DNA of 64,000 bases from Pseudomonas viridiflava (GCF_003702045.1 NZ_RBTP01000042.1:62001-126000); one strand, 5' to 3'. Shown: positions 47,701 to 56,178, numbered from the stretch's first letter. The notes: a model not told the origin generated them from the sequence alone. Program-made: numbers and translations.

Positions 47701-48183
47701 CGTTGCAGTGGTCTCGGTCACTGGGTGAAACAGCCCGCCGATACCACCACTCTCATCCCGGATAGGGCTGGTGGAGAAGGTGAAGAAGGTTTCTTCCAGA
47801 TAGCCGTTACGCGCCAGGAACATGCGCTGGTTTTCAAGAAATGAGGTGTTGCCCGCCAGCGCATTGGCGAAAGGCTCGCCAATGGCTGGCCACGCAGACG
47901 CCCACGTGACGGTGTAAGGCTCGCCCAGCGCTTGCGGGTGCGAGGCACCGCAAATCACCATGTATCCGTCGTTGTAGATCTGAACGTGTTCCGGGCCCCA
48001 AATGATATTGATCGGGAAGTTCGACGCCAGACACAGGCTGACCGTGGTCTTGAGGCTTTGCGGCCAGTGCTCTATAGGGCCCAGAGGCGTTTGGGACCAG
48101 TCCTTATTGCGAATCAGGCTGGCCATTTCACCATCCCCTACAAGAAAGGCGGAAGGCCCGGTGGGGTCTGCAAGGGATATCAT
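44767..48183 (-). CDS. Hybrid sensor kinase with two kinase cores and two receivers
   Basis: Large soluble signalling protein of 1138 residues. Order: PAS-like domain (about 15-150), GAF-like domain (about 170-335), HisKA with His357 in NVSHEFRTPLT, HATPase, receiver with Asp676 in LSDVMMPGLDGF, second HisKA with His792 in GGVAHDFNNLL and HATPase, then receiver with Asp1075 in LTDFKMPGINGS. It has no membrane helix, so it senses a cytoplasmic signal. The duplicated kinase and receiver set suggests an internal phosphorelay. Start at 48183 (MISLADPT); the frame extends to 48219. Confidence 0.87.
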   Translation of the reverse strand: MISLADPTGPSAFLVGDGEMASLIRNKDWSQTPLGPIEHWPQSLKTTVSLCLASNFPINIIWGPEHVQIYNDGYMVICGASHPQALGEPYTVTWASAWPAIGEPFANALAGNTSFLENQRMFLARNGYLEETFFTFSTSPIRDESGGIGGLFHPVTETTATILSERRTRALRDLNADIADVKSTSDIAATALASLQHFELDLPFVAFYELNQDDNTYACVAQTGIADTRAMPAQVTVLTQAPLPFQQAVHCSDPLNVSGLTHLFEGTACGPYDEVPDEGFMLPVRVPGVELPVAIVVAGASARLPMNDTYRVFYSLLTATLAAGYANAKTYEEERQRVEALAALDKAKINFFSNVSHEFRTPLTLMLGPLEDVLMQADELSGTQRERLTVAHRNALRLLKLVNSLLDFARLESGRTEASFQPVDLSTLTTELGSNFRSACEKAGLHLEIDCAPLAEPVYVDREMWEKIVLNLVSNAFKYTLSGSIRIALDQTADAAVLKVSDTGVGIAQDQHALVFQRFHRIENQEGRTFEGTGIGLSLVEELVRVHGGIITLESQLGVGTTFIVTLPLGYGHLPQDRIDAEHALLSTGIRTQAYVEEALRWLSDGLEIDKHAAQTPADNGNGPPARILLADDNADMRGYITRILEDGGYQVLAVDNGLKALDAARQVKPDLFLSDVMMPGLDGFALLDAVRNDAELSHSVFILLSARAGEEARVEGLKAGADDYLVKPFNARELRARIDGAVRLARQRQDAQTRERELLEKASRDREALVVQFHQMQKMETIGQLTGGVAHDFNNLLTPIFASLDILKRRVEGDPRAVRMASAGLQSAERAKVLVSRLLAFARKQTLAPRPTDLRQLVLNMQDLLRQSVEPHVELMLDLQPVSRLALIDGNQVELALLNLCLNARDAMPDGGTLHVKLSEWQADGDVPAGNYLKISVIDTGSGMDEETRTRAIEPFFSTKGSKGTGLGLSMVHGVVAQMGGYLHIDSEPGVGTQVHMLLQASDDALDEDNQPVPGQQVSSRTASILVVDDEDLVRMTIMEMLQDQGYTLTEASSGEQALELIRSGLCPDLLLTDFKMPGINGSELAAKAVTLIEDLPVLVITGYATLEIDWPSLAKPFTYADLLDSVREQLERSLQV

Positions 48184-48313
48184 CGGTGAAAAAGGCTCCG
48201 TACTGAATACGCTACACACGCCATTCTGGCTGAAGATCCGGCTGTTGTTACAAAATTTTCGACGCTGACTTCACATCAGCGTTCAGCCATTTTGAGTACG
48301 GCCCAAGAGTCGA

Positions 48314-48324
48314 GTCGTAATGAC
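48314..48324. promoter_or_regulatory. NorR-type box 1
   Basis: GTCGTAATGAC fits GT-N7-AC, the core of NorR enhancer sites, and sits within the palindrome GAGTC-GTAAT-GACTC. Upstream of the sigma-54 promoter of hmp. Confidence 0.65.
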
Positions 48325-48343
48325 TCGTTCTTTTTTTGAAAGG

Positions 48344-48354
48344 GTCATTAAGAC
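48344..48354. promoter_or_regulatory. NorR-type box 2
   Basis: GTCATTAAGAC fits GT-N7-AC, with 30 bp between its start and that of box 1. Confidence 0.65.
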
Positions 48355-48356
48355 TT

Positions 48357-48367
48357 GTCATTTTGAC
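48357..48367. promoter_or_regulatory. NorR-type box 3
   Basis: GTCATTTTGAC fits GT-N7-AC and shares GTCATT...GAC with box 2, 13 bp upstream. The three-site arrangement resembles the norVW enhancer. Confidence 0.65.
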
Positions 48368-48409
48368 TGGGCTGCGCGTATTGGCTTTGATTCTTATGGC
48401 CTTTTCCGT

Positions 48410-48425
48410 TGGCACGGGGGTTGCT
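48410..48425 (+). promoter_or_regulatory. Sigma-54 (-24/-12) promoter of hmp
   Basis: TGGCACGGGGGTTGCT matches the consensus TGGCACG-N4-TTGC(A/T) perfectly, with GG and GC in phase. It predicts a start about 12 bp after the -12 element and a leader of about 30 nt before the hmp ATG at 48465. Confidence 0.88.
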
Positions 48426-48464
48426 CTATTGAGGTATCGAATTCAAATCCCTCAGGAGTCAGCC

Positions 48465-49649
48465 ATGATTACCCCGGCTCAGCAAGCGATCGTCAAGGCC
48501 ACTGTTCCGATTCTGGAAACGGGTGGCGAGGCGCTTACCACGCATTTCTACCAAATCATGTTGCGTGATCATCCCGAGGTGCGCCCGCTGTTCAATCAGG
48601 CCAATCAGGTCAACGGTGCCCAGCCGCGTGCGCTCGCCAATGCGGTGTTGATGTACGCCCGTAATATCGAGCGCCTGGAAAACCTCGGGCCGCTCGCCGC
48701 ACAAATCGTCAACAAGCACGTGGCCTTGCAGATTTTGCCCGAGCATTACCCCATCGTGGGCTCATGCCTGTTGCAGGCCATTCGCGAAGTGCTGGGCGCT
48801 GAAACAGCGACCGACGAGGTGATTGCCGCATGGGCGGCGGCCTATCAGCAGTTGGCCGATATCCTGATCGGTGCCGAACATCAGGTGTATGAGCAGATAG
48901 CGGCCGCGCCGGGTGGATGGCGGGGTGGGCGTGAGTTCAAGGTGGTTGCCAGAACACCCGAAAGCAGCGAGATCACCTCGTTCTATCTGGAGCCGGTGGA
49001 CGGTGGGCCGGTCATTGCACACAAGGCTGGTCAGTACATCGGCCTGCGCCTGAACGTGAACGGCCAGGAATTACGCCGCAATTACTCCCTGTCGGCCTCA
49101 TCGACAGGGGTCGGCTACCGCATCAGCGTCAAACGAGAGCACGGCGGCGTGGCGTCCGTCTATTTGCATGATCAGGTCCACGTTGGTTCGGTGTTGGAAC
49201 TGTTTCCACCCTCTGGCGAGTTCACGTTGATCGAGGGCAGCAAGCCATTGGTGTTGATCAGTGGCGGCGTCGGCATCACGCCAACCCTGGCGATGGCAGA
49301 AACCGCGCTGGAAGCTGGCGACCGGCAGGTGGTGTTCATTCATTACGCGCGCAATGCCAACGTGCAGGCCTTTCAGGATGTGCTCGAAGGCTGGCGCAGC
49401 CGATATCCGCGGTTCGAGGTGCATGTGGTCTACAACGAAGCCACCCCAGGTGCTGCACAGCCGAGTGCCGTTGGGCTGCCGTCAATCGAGCACTTGCAGC
49501 AATGGCTGCCTGAGGACAGGGACGTCGAGGCTTATTTCCTGGGCCCCAAGCCGTTCATGGCCTTTATGAAGCGCGCGCTGCACGACCTGGGTGTGCCGGA
49601 TGAACAGAGTCATTACGAGTTCTTCGGTCCGGCCGAGGCGCTGGCCTGA
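48465..49649 (+). CDS. hmp: Flavohaemoglobin, nitric oxide dioxygenase
   Basis: Converts nitric oxide and oxygen to nitrate using NAD(P)H, protecting respiration. The 394-residue protein has a globin domain (1-138) with distal Tyr29 and proximal His85, an FAD domain (about 150-260, with RRNYSLSAS) and an NAD domain (about 265-394, with VLISGGVGITPTLAM and the late YFLGPKPFM). AGGAG lies 6 bp before the ATG; the open frame upstream to 48336 is not translated here. A sigma-54 promoter and three NorR-like boxes precede it. Pseudomonas calls it fhp, activated by FhpR. Confidence 0.95.
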   Translation: MITPAQQAIVKATVPILETGGEALTTHFYQIMLRDHPEVRPLFNQANQVNGAQPRALANAVLMYARNIERLENLGPLAAQIVNKHVALQILPEHYPIVGSCLLQAIREVLGAETATDEVIAAWAAAYQQLADILIGAEHQVYEQIAAAPGGWRGGREFKVVARTPESSEITSFYLEPVDGGPVIAHKAGQYIGLRLNVNGQELRRNYSLSASSTGVGYRISVKREHGGVASVYLHDQVHVGSVLELFPPSGEFTLIEGSKPLVLISGGVGITPTLAMAETALEAGDRQVVFIHYARNANVQAFQDVLEGWRSRYPRFEVHVVYNEATPGAAQPSAVGLPSIEHLQQWLPEDRDVEAYFLGPKPFMAFMKRALHDLGVPDEQSHYEFFGPAEALA

Positions 49650-50608
49650 ACGGCAGGTGAGTTCCTGGTTTCCTTGCCTGCGCGCAGGCCGGCAAGGGCA
49701 CGCTTTATATCCTGCACGCACTGATCGGTCTGACGCCCCGGGTGTTGATCGAACATGTGCGGCACGCCGGGGTATACATGCACTTCCACCGGCACGCCGT
49801 CTTTGGAAAGCTGCATCGCAAAGGCCAGGTTTTCTTCAAGAAACAGGTCCAGCGCACCCACGCTAATGAAACTGGGTGGCAGCCCGCGAAGATCAGTCGC
49901 CAAGGCAGGTGAAAAATGCGCTGTACGGTCATCGTTCAGCGCATACGCGCCCTGCATGCACTGCCAGCAGAACCGGTTCGCCTCGCGGGTCCAACTGAGT
50001 GTTCCGGTGGTGGGGTTATCGCTGATTGACGTATCCGAGCCCGAGCGGTGATCGAGCATGGGGTACACCATCAACAGACCGGCGAGCCTGTAATCGCCTT
50101 TATCCCGCGCCATGATCGAGACCGCCGCGGCCAGACCACCGCCTGCGCTGTGGCCCATGATCACGACAGTGTGCGTATCCACACCCAGTGCCGGCCCTTC
50201 GTTGAAGATCCAGGCCAACGCCGTGTAGCAATCTTCCTGCGGAATGGGGAAGGGGTGTTCGGGAGCGAGTCGATAATCGACCGCCACGATCAGTACATTC
50301 AGCTCGTTGGCCAAGTCGGCGAGATAGTCGTCAGCCATCTCCGGGCGGCCCAGAACGAAACCGCCGCCGTGGATGTACAAAAGCGTCGCGAGTTTATGTG
50401 CAACGTCGAGGCTGTGTTCAGGACGATACACGCACAACCTGATGCGATCCGTTCGTGTCCAGTGCTGCTCGTGCCTCGCCTCGCCGGGCTTTTTCCAGGC
50501 GGCGTCAACGCGACGCCTGATCGCTGGCAGGTTATCGAGCGTCCAGACGCTCGAAGGCTCATCGAGAAAGGCGGCATAGGCAGGGTCGAGCAGGTCGTTG
50601 GCATCCAT
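49613..50608 (-). CDS. Alpha/beta hydrolase (hormone-sensitive-lipase family)
   Basis: Esterase/lipase-like enzyme of 331 residues. Oxyanion motif LYIHGGGFVLGRP, nucleophile motif MGHSAGGGLAAAVS and the late histidine in YPGVPHMFDQHP identify the HSL family. Substrate unknown. Its 3' end overlaps the convergent hmp gene by 37 bp, so the C-terminal tail may vary between strains. Confidence 0.88.
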   Translation of the reverse strand: MDANDLLDPAYAAFLDEPSSVWTLDNLPAIRRRVDAAWKKPGEARHEQHWTRTDRIRLCVYRPEHSLDVAHKLATLLYIHGGGFVLGRPEMADDYLADLANELNVLIVAVDYRLAPEHPFPIPQEDCYTALAWIFNEGPALGVDTHTVVIMGHSAGGGLAAAVSIMARDKGDYRLAGLLMVYPMLDHRSGSDTSISDNPTTGTLSWTREANRFCWQCMQGAYALNDDRTAHFSPALATDLRGLPPSFISVGALDLFLEENLAFAMQLSKDGVPVEVHVYPGVPHMFDQHPGRQTDQCVQDIKRALAGLRAGKETRNSPAVQASASAGPKNS

Positions 50609-50809
50609 CGTTCCGTCTCATCAAAAAGCGCAGTAAACACCGGATTGTGGGAGGCGGCTTGCCGGCGATCTGCCGGGAACCGGCAGCAAGGCCTGAGCAT
50701 GCGGTGTGCCAGATGCAACCCAGGGCCGCTGCGCAGCCCATCGCTGCCGTCGTAACCTCCGAAAGCTCTCACGCCCTTCGGGCAGAAGCATCTCCTCAGG
50801 ATCCGACCC

Positions 50810-51829
50810 TTACAACCACGCCTTGATCTGCGCGCAGACCGCTGGCGTGGAAATGCCATAGCGATCATGCAGCGTGGGCAGGGCACCCGCATCCAGAAAC
50901 GCATCCGGCAGCGCGATCTGCCTGAAGGTCGGCGTGACGCCATTGCGCAGCAGTACCGTCGCAACCGCTTCACCCAGACCGCCGATGATCGAATGGTTCT
51001 CTGCCGTCACCACCAGCCGACCCGGTTTTCTGGCTTCGGCCAGAAGGGTCTGTTCGTCCAGCGGCTTGATGGTCGGCACGTGCAATACCGCGACATCGAC
51101 GCCATCGGCCTGCAGTTCCTTGGCGGCTTCAAGCGAACGCATGGTCATCAGGCCGGTGGAGATGATCAGCACGTCGTTGCCGGTGCGCAGGGTTTTGGCC
51201 TTGCCGATCTCGAATTGATAGCCGTACTCGTCAAGCACCAGTGGAACGTTGCCGCGCAGCAGGCGCATGTACACCGGCCCTTGGTGTGCAGCGATGGCCG
51301 GTACGGCCTGCTCGATTTCCAGGGCGTCACAGGGGTCGACGATCATCAGATTAGGCATGGCGCGGAAGATCGCCAGGTCGTCCGTGGCCTGGTGGCTGGG
51401 GCCGTAGCCGGTGGTGAGGCCGGGCAGGCCGCAAACGATCTTGACGTTGAGGTTCTCCTCGGCAATCGCCATGCAGATGAAGTCGTAAGCGCGGCGCGAA
51501 GCGAACACGGCATAGGTGGTGGCGAATGGCACGCAGCCCTCACGGGCCATCCCGGCGGCTGCGCTCATCAACAATTGTTCGGCCATGCCCATCTGATAGA
51601 ACCGCTCGGGGTGCGCCTTGGCAAAAATGTGCAGGTCGGTGTATTTGGACAGGTCCGCTGACAGCCCGACGATGTCCGAACGCTGATCGGCCAATGCCGC
51701 CAGCGCATGGCCGAACGGTGCCGAGCGGGTGGCCTGACCTTCGGAGGCAATCGAGGCGATCATCGCTGAGGTGGTGAGCTTCTTCTTCACGGCCGGTGCT
51801 GCCGCAGGGTTCTGGTTGGCAGTGCTCAT
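50810..51829 (-). CDS. Transketolase-like protein, C-terminal subunit
   Basis: Pyrimidine-binding and C-terminal half of a split thiamine diphosphate transketolase, 339 residues, with DLSKYTDLHIFAKAHPERFYQMGMAEQ and the activating glutamate there. It overlaps the N-terminal subunit gene by 4 bp. It should work with that subunit on a C5/C6 or branched sugar phosphate. Confidence 0.9.
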   Translation of the reverse strand: MSTANQNPAAAPAVKKKLTTSAMIASIASEGQATRSAPFGHALAALADQRSDIVGLSADLSKYTDLHIFAKAHPERFYQMGMAEQLLMSAAAGMAREGCVPFATTYAVFASRRAYDFICMAIAEENLNVKIVCGLPGLTTGYGPSHQATDDLAIFRAMPNLMIVDPCDALEIEQAVPAIAAHQGPVYMRLLRGNVPLVLDEYGYQFEIGKAKTLRTGNDVLIISTGLMTMRSLEAAKELQADGVDVAVLHVPTIKPLDEQTLLAEARKPGRLVVTAENHSIIGGLGEAVATVLLRNGVTPTFRQIALPDAFLDAGALPTLHDRYGISTPAVCAQIKAWL

Positions 51830-52674
51830 ACGGTTTGCCCTTCGTCGAGGTTGTTCAGTGCAAGGTCCCATTCATGTTCGTCGACACGGATGAAGTGGGT
51901 CTTTTCGCGGGTTTCCAGAAAGGGCACGCCTTTGCCCATTTTGGTGTCGCAGATGATCACCCGAGGCTGCGCGCCCGGATGCTGGCGGGCGGCGTCGAAC
52001 GCAGCGACCAGCGCTTGCAGGTCGTTGCCATCGACCCGTTGCGTGAACCAGCCAAAGGCCTGCCAGCGATCCACGATGGGCTCGAAAGCGAGCACTTCAC
52101 TGGAATGGCCGTCGGCCTGCTGATTGTTCACGTCGATGATTGCGATCAGGTTGTCGAGCTTCCAGTGGGAGGCCGACATCGCCGCTTCCCAGGTTGAACC
52201 CTCATTCAGTTCGCCGTCCGACAGCAGGTTGTAAACGAAGGACGCCGACTGTTTGCGCTTCAGGCCCAGGCAGGCGCCGACGGCGATGCCCAAGCCGTGC
52301 CCGAGCGAGCCGCCGGTGATTTCCATGCCCGGTGTGTAAGCGGCCATCCCGGACATGGGCAGGCGGCTGTCGTCCGAACCGTAGGTTTCAAGCTCGTCCA
52401 GCGGGATGATTTCAGCCTCGATCAAGGCTGCGTACAGGGCAATGGCGTAGTGACCGATCGACAGGTAAAACCGGTCGCGCTCTTCCCATTCAGGGTCTTG
52501 CGGCCTGTAGCTCAAGGCATGGAAATAAGACACCGCCAACAGGTCGGCCGCGCCCAGCGCCTGCCCGACATAGCCCTGGCCTTGAACCTGGCCCATGCGC
52601 AGTGCATGGCGACGAATATTGTGGGCACGCTGTGCCAGCGACGTGGATGGGGCAGATAACGTTTGGGTTGTCAT
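51826..52674 (-). CDS. Transketolase-like protein, N-terminal subunit
   Basis: Thiamine-diphosphate-binding half, 282 residues, with GHGLGIAVGACLG and GDGELNEGSTWEAAM (the GDG...N metal/diphosphate site). Pairs with the C-terminal subunit downstream. Split transketolases of this form are mostly found in catabolic clusters, as here with an SDR and an MFS transporter. Confidence 0.9.
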   Translation of the reverse strand: MTTQTLSAPSTSLAQRAHNIRRHALRMGQVQGQGYVGQALGAADLLAVSYFHALSYRPQDPEWEERDRFYLSIGHYAIALYAALIEAEIIPLDELETYGSDDSRLPMSGMAAYTPGMEITGGSLGHGLGIAVGACLGLKRKQSASFVYNLLSDGELNEGSTWEAAMSASHWKLDNLIAIIDVNNQQADGHSSEVLAFEPIVDRWQAFGWFTQRVDGNDLQALVAAFDAARQHPGAQPRVIICDTKMGKGVPFLETREKTHFIRVDEHEWDLALNNLDEGQTV

Positions 52675-52692
52675 GGTGATGACTCCGTAAAC

Positions 52693-53994
52693 TCAACGAT
52701 TGACCGAGGCGGCAGGGATACGCAGGACCAGAAACGCGCCGATGAACAGCACGCCGGTGATCAGGTACATGCCGATGGCGCTGGAGCCGGTGGTGGTCGT
52801 GATCCAGCCGATCAGGTAAGGCGAGCAGAAACCCGCGAGGTTGGCGAAGCTGTTGATGCCCGCAATGCCGGCCGCTGCGGACACGCCGCCCAGCAGCGTG
52901 GTGGGCAGCATCCAGAACAGGGACGACGCCGAGAGCACGCCAGCTGCGGCCAGGCACAGGCTCAGCACCGAGAGCAGCAGGCTGTTGCCGAATACCGCCG
53001 CCAGGCTCAAGCCCAGCGCACCGGCAATCATCGGTAGAACCAAATGCCAGCGGCGCTCGCGGTGCTTGTCGCCGCTGCGGCCCATCAACAGCATGGCGAC
53101 GATGGCGCACAGATACGGCACGCTGGTCATCAGGCCAATGTGCAGCGGATCGGCGAGCCCTGCGTTGCGGATCAGCGTTGGCAGCCAGAAGGTGATTGCG
53201 TACTGGCCCATGACCACACAGAAATAGATGCAGGCCAGCAGCCACAAACGGCGGTCGCGGATGAACGCGCCGACTGAGGCGTGTACGACTTTCTGGCTGT
53301 TGTCATCGGCCAATTCCTTATTGATCAGCGCCTTTTCGTCATCGGTGAGCCAGGTGGCCTGATGCACGCCGTCCTTGAGGTAGGCCAGCACCATCAGGCC
53401 GACGATTACAGTGGGAATCGCCTCGATGACGAACATCCACTGCCAGCCTGCCCAGCCATGAAAACCTGCGAAGGTGCCCATGATATAGCCCGACAGCGGC
53501 CCGCCGATCATCCCGGACAATGGGATGGCGATGAACCACAGCACGGTCATGCGGGCACGGCGATAGGACGGGAACCAGTAAGTCAGATAAAGCAGCAGGC
53601 CCGGTGCCAGACCGGCTTCTGCGACGCCGAGCAGAAAGCGCAGTGCATAGAATTGCCAGGCGGTTTCGACGAAGGCGAAGAGGGCGGAGATGATGCCCCA
53701 GGAAATCATGATGCGTGCAATCCAACGCCGTGCGCCGACGCGATGCAGGATCAGATTGCTGGGCACTTCACAGAGGAAATAGCCGATGAAAAACATGCCG
53801 GCACCGAGGCCGTAGACGGCTTCGCTGAAGGCCAGGTCGTTCATCATGGTCAGCTTGGCGAACCCGACATTGACCCGGTCCAGATAGGCGCACAGGTAGC
53901 ACAGCATCAGAAACGGCATCAACCGCCAGGCGGTCTTGCGGTAGGCGTTGGCACGGGCGGTCGAAACCGCGTCGAGGGGCATGGTGGTGATCAT
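52693..53994 (-). CDS. MFS transporter, anion:cation symporter (ACS) family
   Basis: A 433-residue transporter with twelve predicted helices; the first reads MPFLMLCYLCAYLDRVNVGFAKL, the ACS-type signature for sugar acids, tartrate or similar organic anions. Start at 53994 (MITTMPL), and the frame upstream is not coding. It lies between SDR and transketolase genes and likely imports the substrate. Confidence 0.87.
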   Translation of the reverse strand: MITTMPLDAVSTARANAYRKTAWRLMPFLMLCYLCAYLDRVNVGFAKLTMMNDLAFSEAVYGLGAGMFFIGYFLCEVPSNLILHRVGARRWIARIMISWGIISALFAFVETAWQFYALRFLLGVAEAGLAPGLLLYLTYWFPSYRRARMTVLWFIAIPLSGMIGGPLSGYIMGTFAGFHGWAGWQWMFVIEAIPTVIVGLMVLAYLKDGVHQATWLTDDEKALINKELADDNSQKVVHASVGAFIRDRRLWLLACIYFCVVMGQYAITFWLPTLIRNAGLADPLHIGLMTSVPYLCAIVAMLLMGRSGDKHRERRWHLVLPMIAGALGLSLAAVFGNSLLLSVLSLCLAAAGVLSASSLFWMLPTTLLGGVSAAAGIAGINSFANLAGFCSPYLIGWITTTTGSSAIGMYLITGVLFIGAFLVLRIPAASVNR

Positions 53995-54104
53995 GATGGT
54001 CTGATCTCTTGTTTTTATAGACCGCCAGGCAAACCGGCCTGGCGTGTCATCGATCCAGAGCAAATACGGGCCGTAACAGGTCTGATCGGCCCGCCGATGG
54101 GCTA

Positions 54105-54854
54105 TCAGTGAATCAGCATGCCGCCGTTTACATCCAGCGTAACGCCGGTCAGGTACGAAGACAGGTCGCTGGCCAGAAACAGCGCGGCATTGGCCACGTC
54201 CTGAGCCGCGCCCAGGCGACCCAGCGGGATGCCTTCGATGATCGCGTGGCGTCGCTCGTCCTGCATCAGCCCGCCGGTGATATCGGTATGGATCAGGCCT
54301 GGTGCGATGGAGTTGATGCGAATCTGGTCCGGCCCGAATTCCCGCGCCATCGCTTTGCCCAGGCCGAGCACGCCGGCTTTCGCGGCGCTGTAGTGCGGCC
54401 CGCCAAAAATGCCGCCACCGCGCTGGGCCGATACCGACGACATGCAAACGATGCTGCCCGACCCTTGGGCGCGCATGGTCGGAATGACCGCCTGCGACAT
54501 CAGTAGCGTGCCGCGCAAGCTGACGTCCAGCACCTTGTCGTAATCGCCCGGGCGGATGTCCAGCGTCTTGATCGGTTGGGTGATGCCAGCGTTGTTGATC
54601 AGCACGTCGATGCGGCCGAAGTGTTCGATGATTTTGGCAATGGCCTGTTTGACTTGGGATTCATCGGCGACGTTGGCGGCCAGGCCCAGATGGCCTTCAC
54701 CCAGCGCGGCAGCAGCGTCACGTGCGGCGGCTTCATCGAGGTCGAGAATCACGACGCGTGCGCCGTGTTGCGCGAAAGTGACAGCAGTGGCACGACCGAT
54801 TCCGCGTTCGGAGGCGGCACCGGTGATGATTGCGATTTTGCCTTGAAGCAGCAT
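54105..54854 (-). CDS. Short-chain dehydrogenase/reductase
   Basis: NAD(P)-dependent oxidoreductase of 249 residues with Rossmann motif TGAASERGIGRA, NNAG, catalytic Ser in SSVSAQRGG, and YSAAK catalytic Tyr/Lys. AGAGGA precedes the start at 54854 (MLLQGKIAI). First gene of the operon, divergent from the LysR gene. Confidence 0.88.
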   Translation of the reverse strand: MLLQGKIAIITGAASERGIGRATAVTFAQHGARVVILDLDEAAARDAAAALGEGHLGLAANVADESQVKQAIAKIIEHFGRIDVLINNAGITQPIKTLDIRPGDYDKVLDVSLRGTLLMSQAVIPTMRAQGSGSIVCMSSVSAQRGGGIFGGPHYSAAKAGVLGLGKAMAREFGPDQIRINSIAPGLIHTDITGGLMQDERRHAIIEGIPLGRLGAAQDVANAALFLASDLSSYLTGVTLDVNGGMLIH

Positions 54855-54959
54855 GAGGGGAGTCCTCTGATTGTTTTTATGGGTTCGATTCAAGTGATCG
54901 ATGGGTTCAGAGTGTTCCCGGTGCTACCTACGAGCAATAACGCAGCCATCACTGGTCGA

Positions 54960-54972
54960 TGAAAAAAATTCA
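54960..54972. promoter_or_regulatory. Possible LysR-type box
   Basis: TGAAAAAAATTCA is an interrupted palindrome with the T-N11-A form of LysR-type sites, in the 188-bp gap between the divergent SDR and LysR genes. Confidence 0.35.
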
Positions 54973-55042
54973 CCTCTCGTCAATTCTGCTGACCAGTGCT
55001 TGAATGCCAAAATCTCAATCTGCCTGATGCTTCGGAGCCACC

Positions 55043-55960
55043 ATGCGTGTCGATGACGATCCACATTCCAACCTGCCACCCCTGAAAGCCATTCAGGCCT
55101 TCGAGCAGACGGCACGTTTCGGTAACCTGGCCCGCGCAGCCGAAGTGCTGGACCTGACGCCCTCGGCGGTGAGTCATCAATTGGCCAAACTGGAAGCGAT
55201 GATCGGACGGCAACTGTTCGTGCGTGCGGCACGCGGCGTCACGCTGACGCCCGTAGGTGAGCAGTACCTGAAGGAGGTCTCTGGTCTGCTGCACAGCCTG
55301 GCGGTAGCAACCGAGCGGGCGGCCAGCGATGTCAGCCTGGATTGCCTGCGCCTGCACTCGTCACCCAGTTTCGGGCTGCTGTGGCTGATGCCGCGTCTGG
55401 AAGCGTTCCGGCTCAGCCACCCGGATATCCAGATCAACCTGTCGTGCTCCTACGAATCGCTGCACTTCAGTCGCGACAAGATCGATGTCGATATCCGCCA
55501 CGGCCGGCCCAACTGGCCGAGTTATGAAGTGCGCACTGTGCGTCACGAAACCTTCGCAGTGCTGGCGTCGCCGAAGCTGCTGGAGCGGTATCCGGTCAAC
55601 GGCGCGGCAGACCTGCTCAAGGGCGAGCTGATTCTGTCCGAAGCCACGCTACTGAAGTGGCCGGAGCTTTTCGCTCAGCATGGGCTGGCCCGCCCGGAAA
55701 AACCCTACACGCTCAGCTTCGACCGTTCTTACATGACCCTTGAAGCTGCCAGCCACGGCCTGGGCTTTGCGCTGGAAAGCACGCTGCTGGCTCAGAAATA
55801 CCTGGAGAGCGGCGCGCTGGTGGAAGTCGCGCCGCACCTCTTGAGTTCACCGGTCGCGGCGCACCATCTGGTGTTTCCCAAGGCCCACTCCAGCTTTCCG
55901 AGGGTCAGGCGCTTCTTGGAATGGATGGAAAGCGAATTGGGCCACGGGTTCGTGTTCTGA
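55043..55960 (+). CDS. LysR-family regulator (GcvA type)
   Basis: A 305-residue regulator: N-terminal winged helix (LKAIQAFEQTARFGNLARAAEVLDLTPSAVSHQLAKLE) and effector domain of the GcvA/AmpR subgroup (LWLMPRLEAFRLSHPDIQINL). Divergent from the SDR-MFS-transketolase operon, which it most likely controls. Confidence 0.87.
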   Translation: MRVDDDPHSNLPPLKAIQAFEQTARFGNLARAAEVLDLTPSAVSHQLAKLEAMIGRQLFVRAARGVTLTPVGEQYLKEVSGLLHSLAVATERAASDVSLDCLRLHSSPSFGLLWLMPRLEAFRLSHPDIQINLSCSYESLHFSRDKIDVDIRHGRPNWPSYEVRTVRHETFAVLASPKLLERYPVNGAADLLKGELILSEATLLKWPELFAQHGLARPEKPYTLSFDRSYMTLEAASHGLGFALESTLLAQKYLESGALVEVAPHLLSSPVAAHHLVFPKAHSSFPRVRRFLEWMESELGHGFVF

Positions 55961-55968
55961 GCCGGGCG

Positions 55969-56178
55969 TCAGAGGGCGTGCAAGGCGTCCTCGTGATGCA
56001 TCGCCAGATGCCCGGTCTTGTCGCTCTTGACTTCGTATTGCGGGCTGTCTTTCGAGGCGGGCCGGTGCTTGCTCATGAACTCCACGTCCTTGACATGCAC
56101 CTTGGTGACCTTGCCCTTGATCTCGCCTGCTTCCGAGTTCCAGCGCACGGCATAGCCAACCTTGAATGAAGTGGTCAT
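55969..56178 (-). CDS. DUF2945/HVA1-like small protein
   Basis: A 69-residue basic protein with FKVGYAVRWNSEAGEIKGKVTKVH and YEVKSDKTGHLAMHHEDAL, the pattern of the hypervirulence-associated HVA1 TUDOR-like family. Role unknown in bacteria. GGAG precedes the start at 56178; the frame extends to 56196. Confidence 0.78.
   Translation of the reverse strand: MTTSFKVGYAVRWNSEAGEIKGKVTKVHVKDVEFMSKHRPASKDSPQYEVKSDKTGHLAMHHEDALHAL

Noticed and set aside
52693..54447. Extended frame upstream of the MFS start to 54447
   Set aside because: Arginine-rich antisense-like sequence overlapping the SDR gene; the transporter starts at 53994 with a normal N-terminus.
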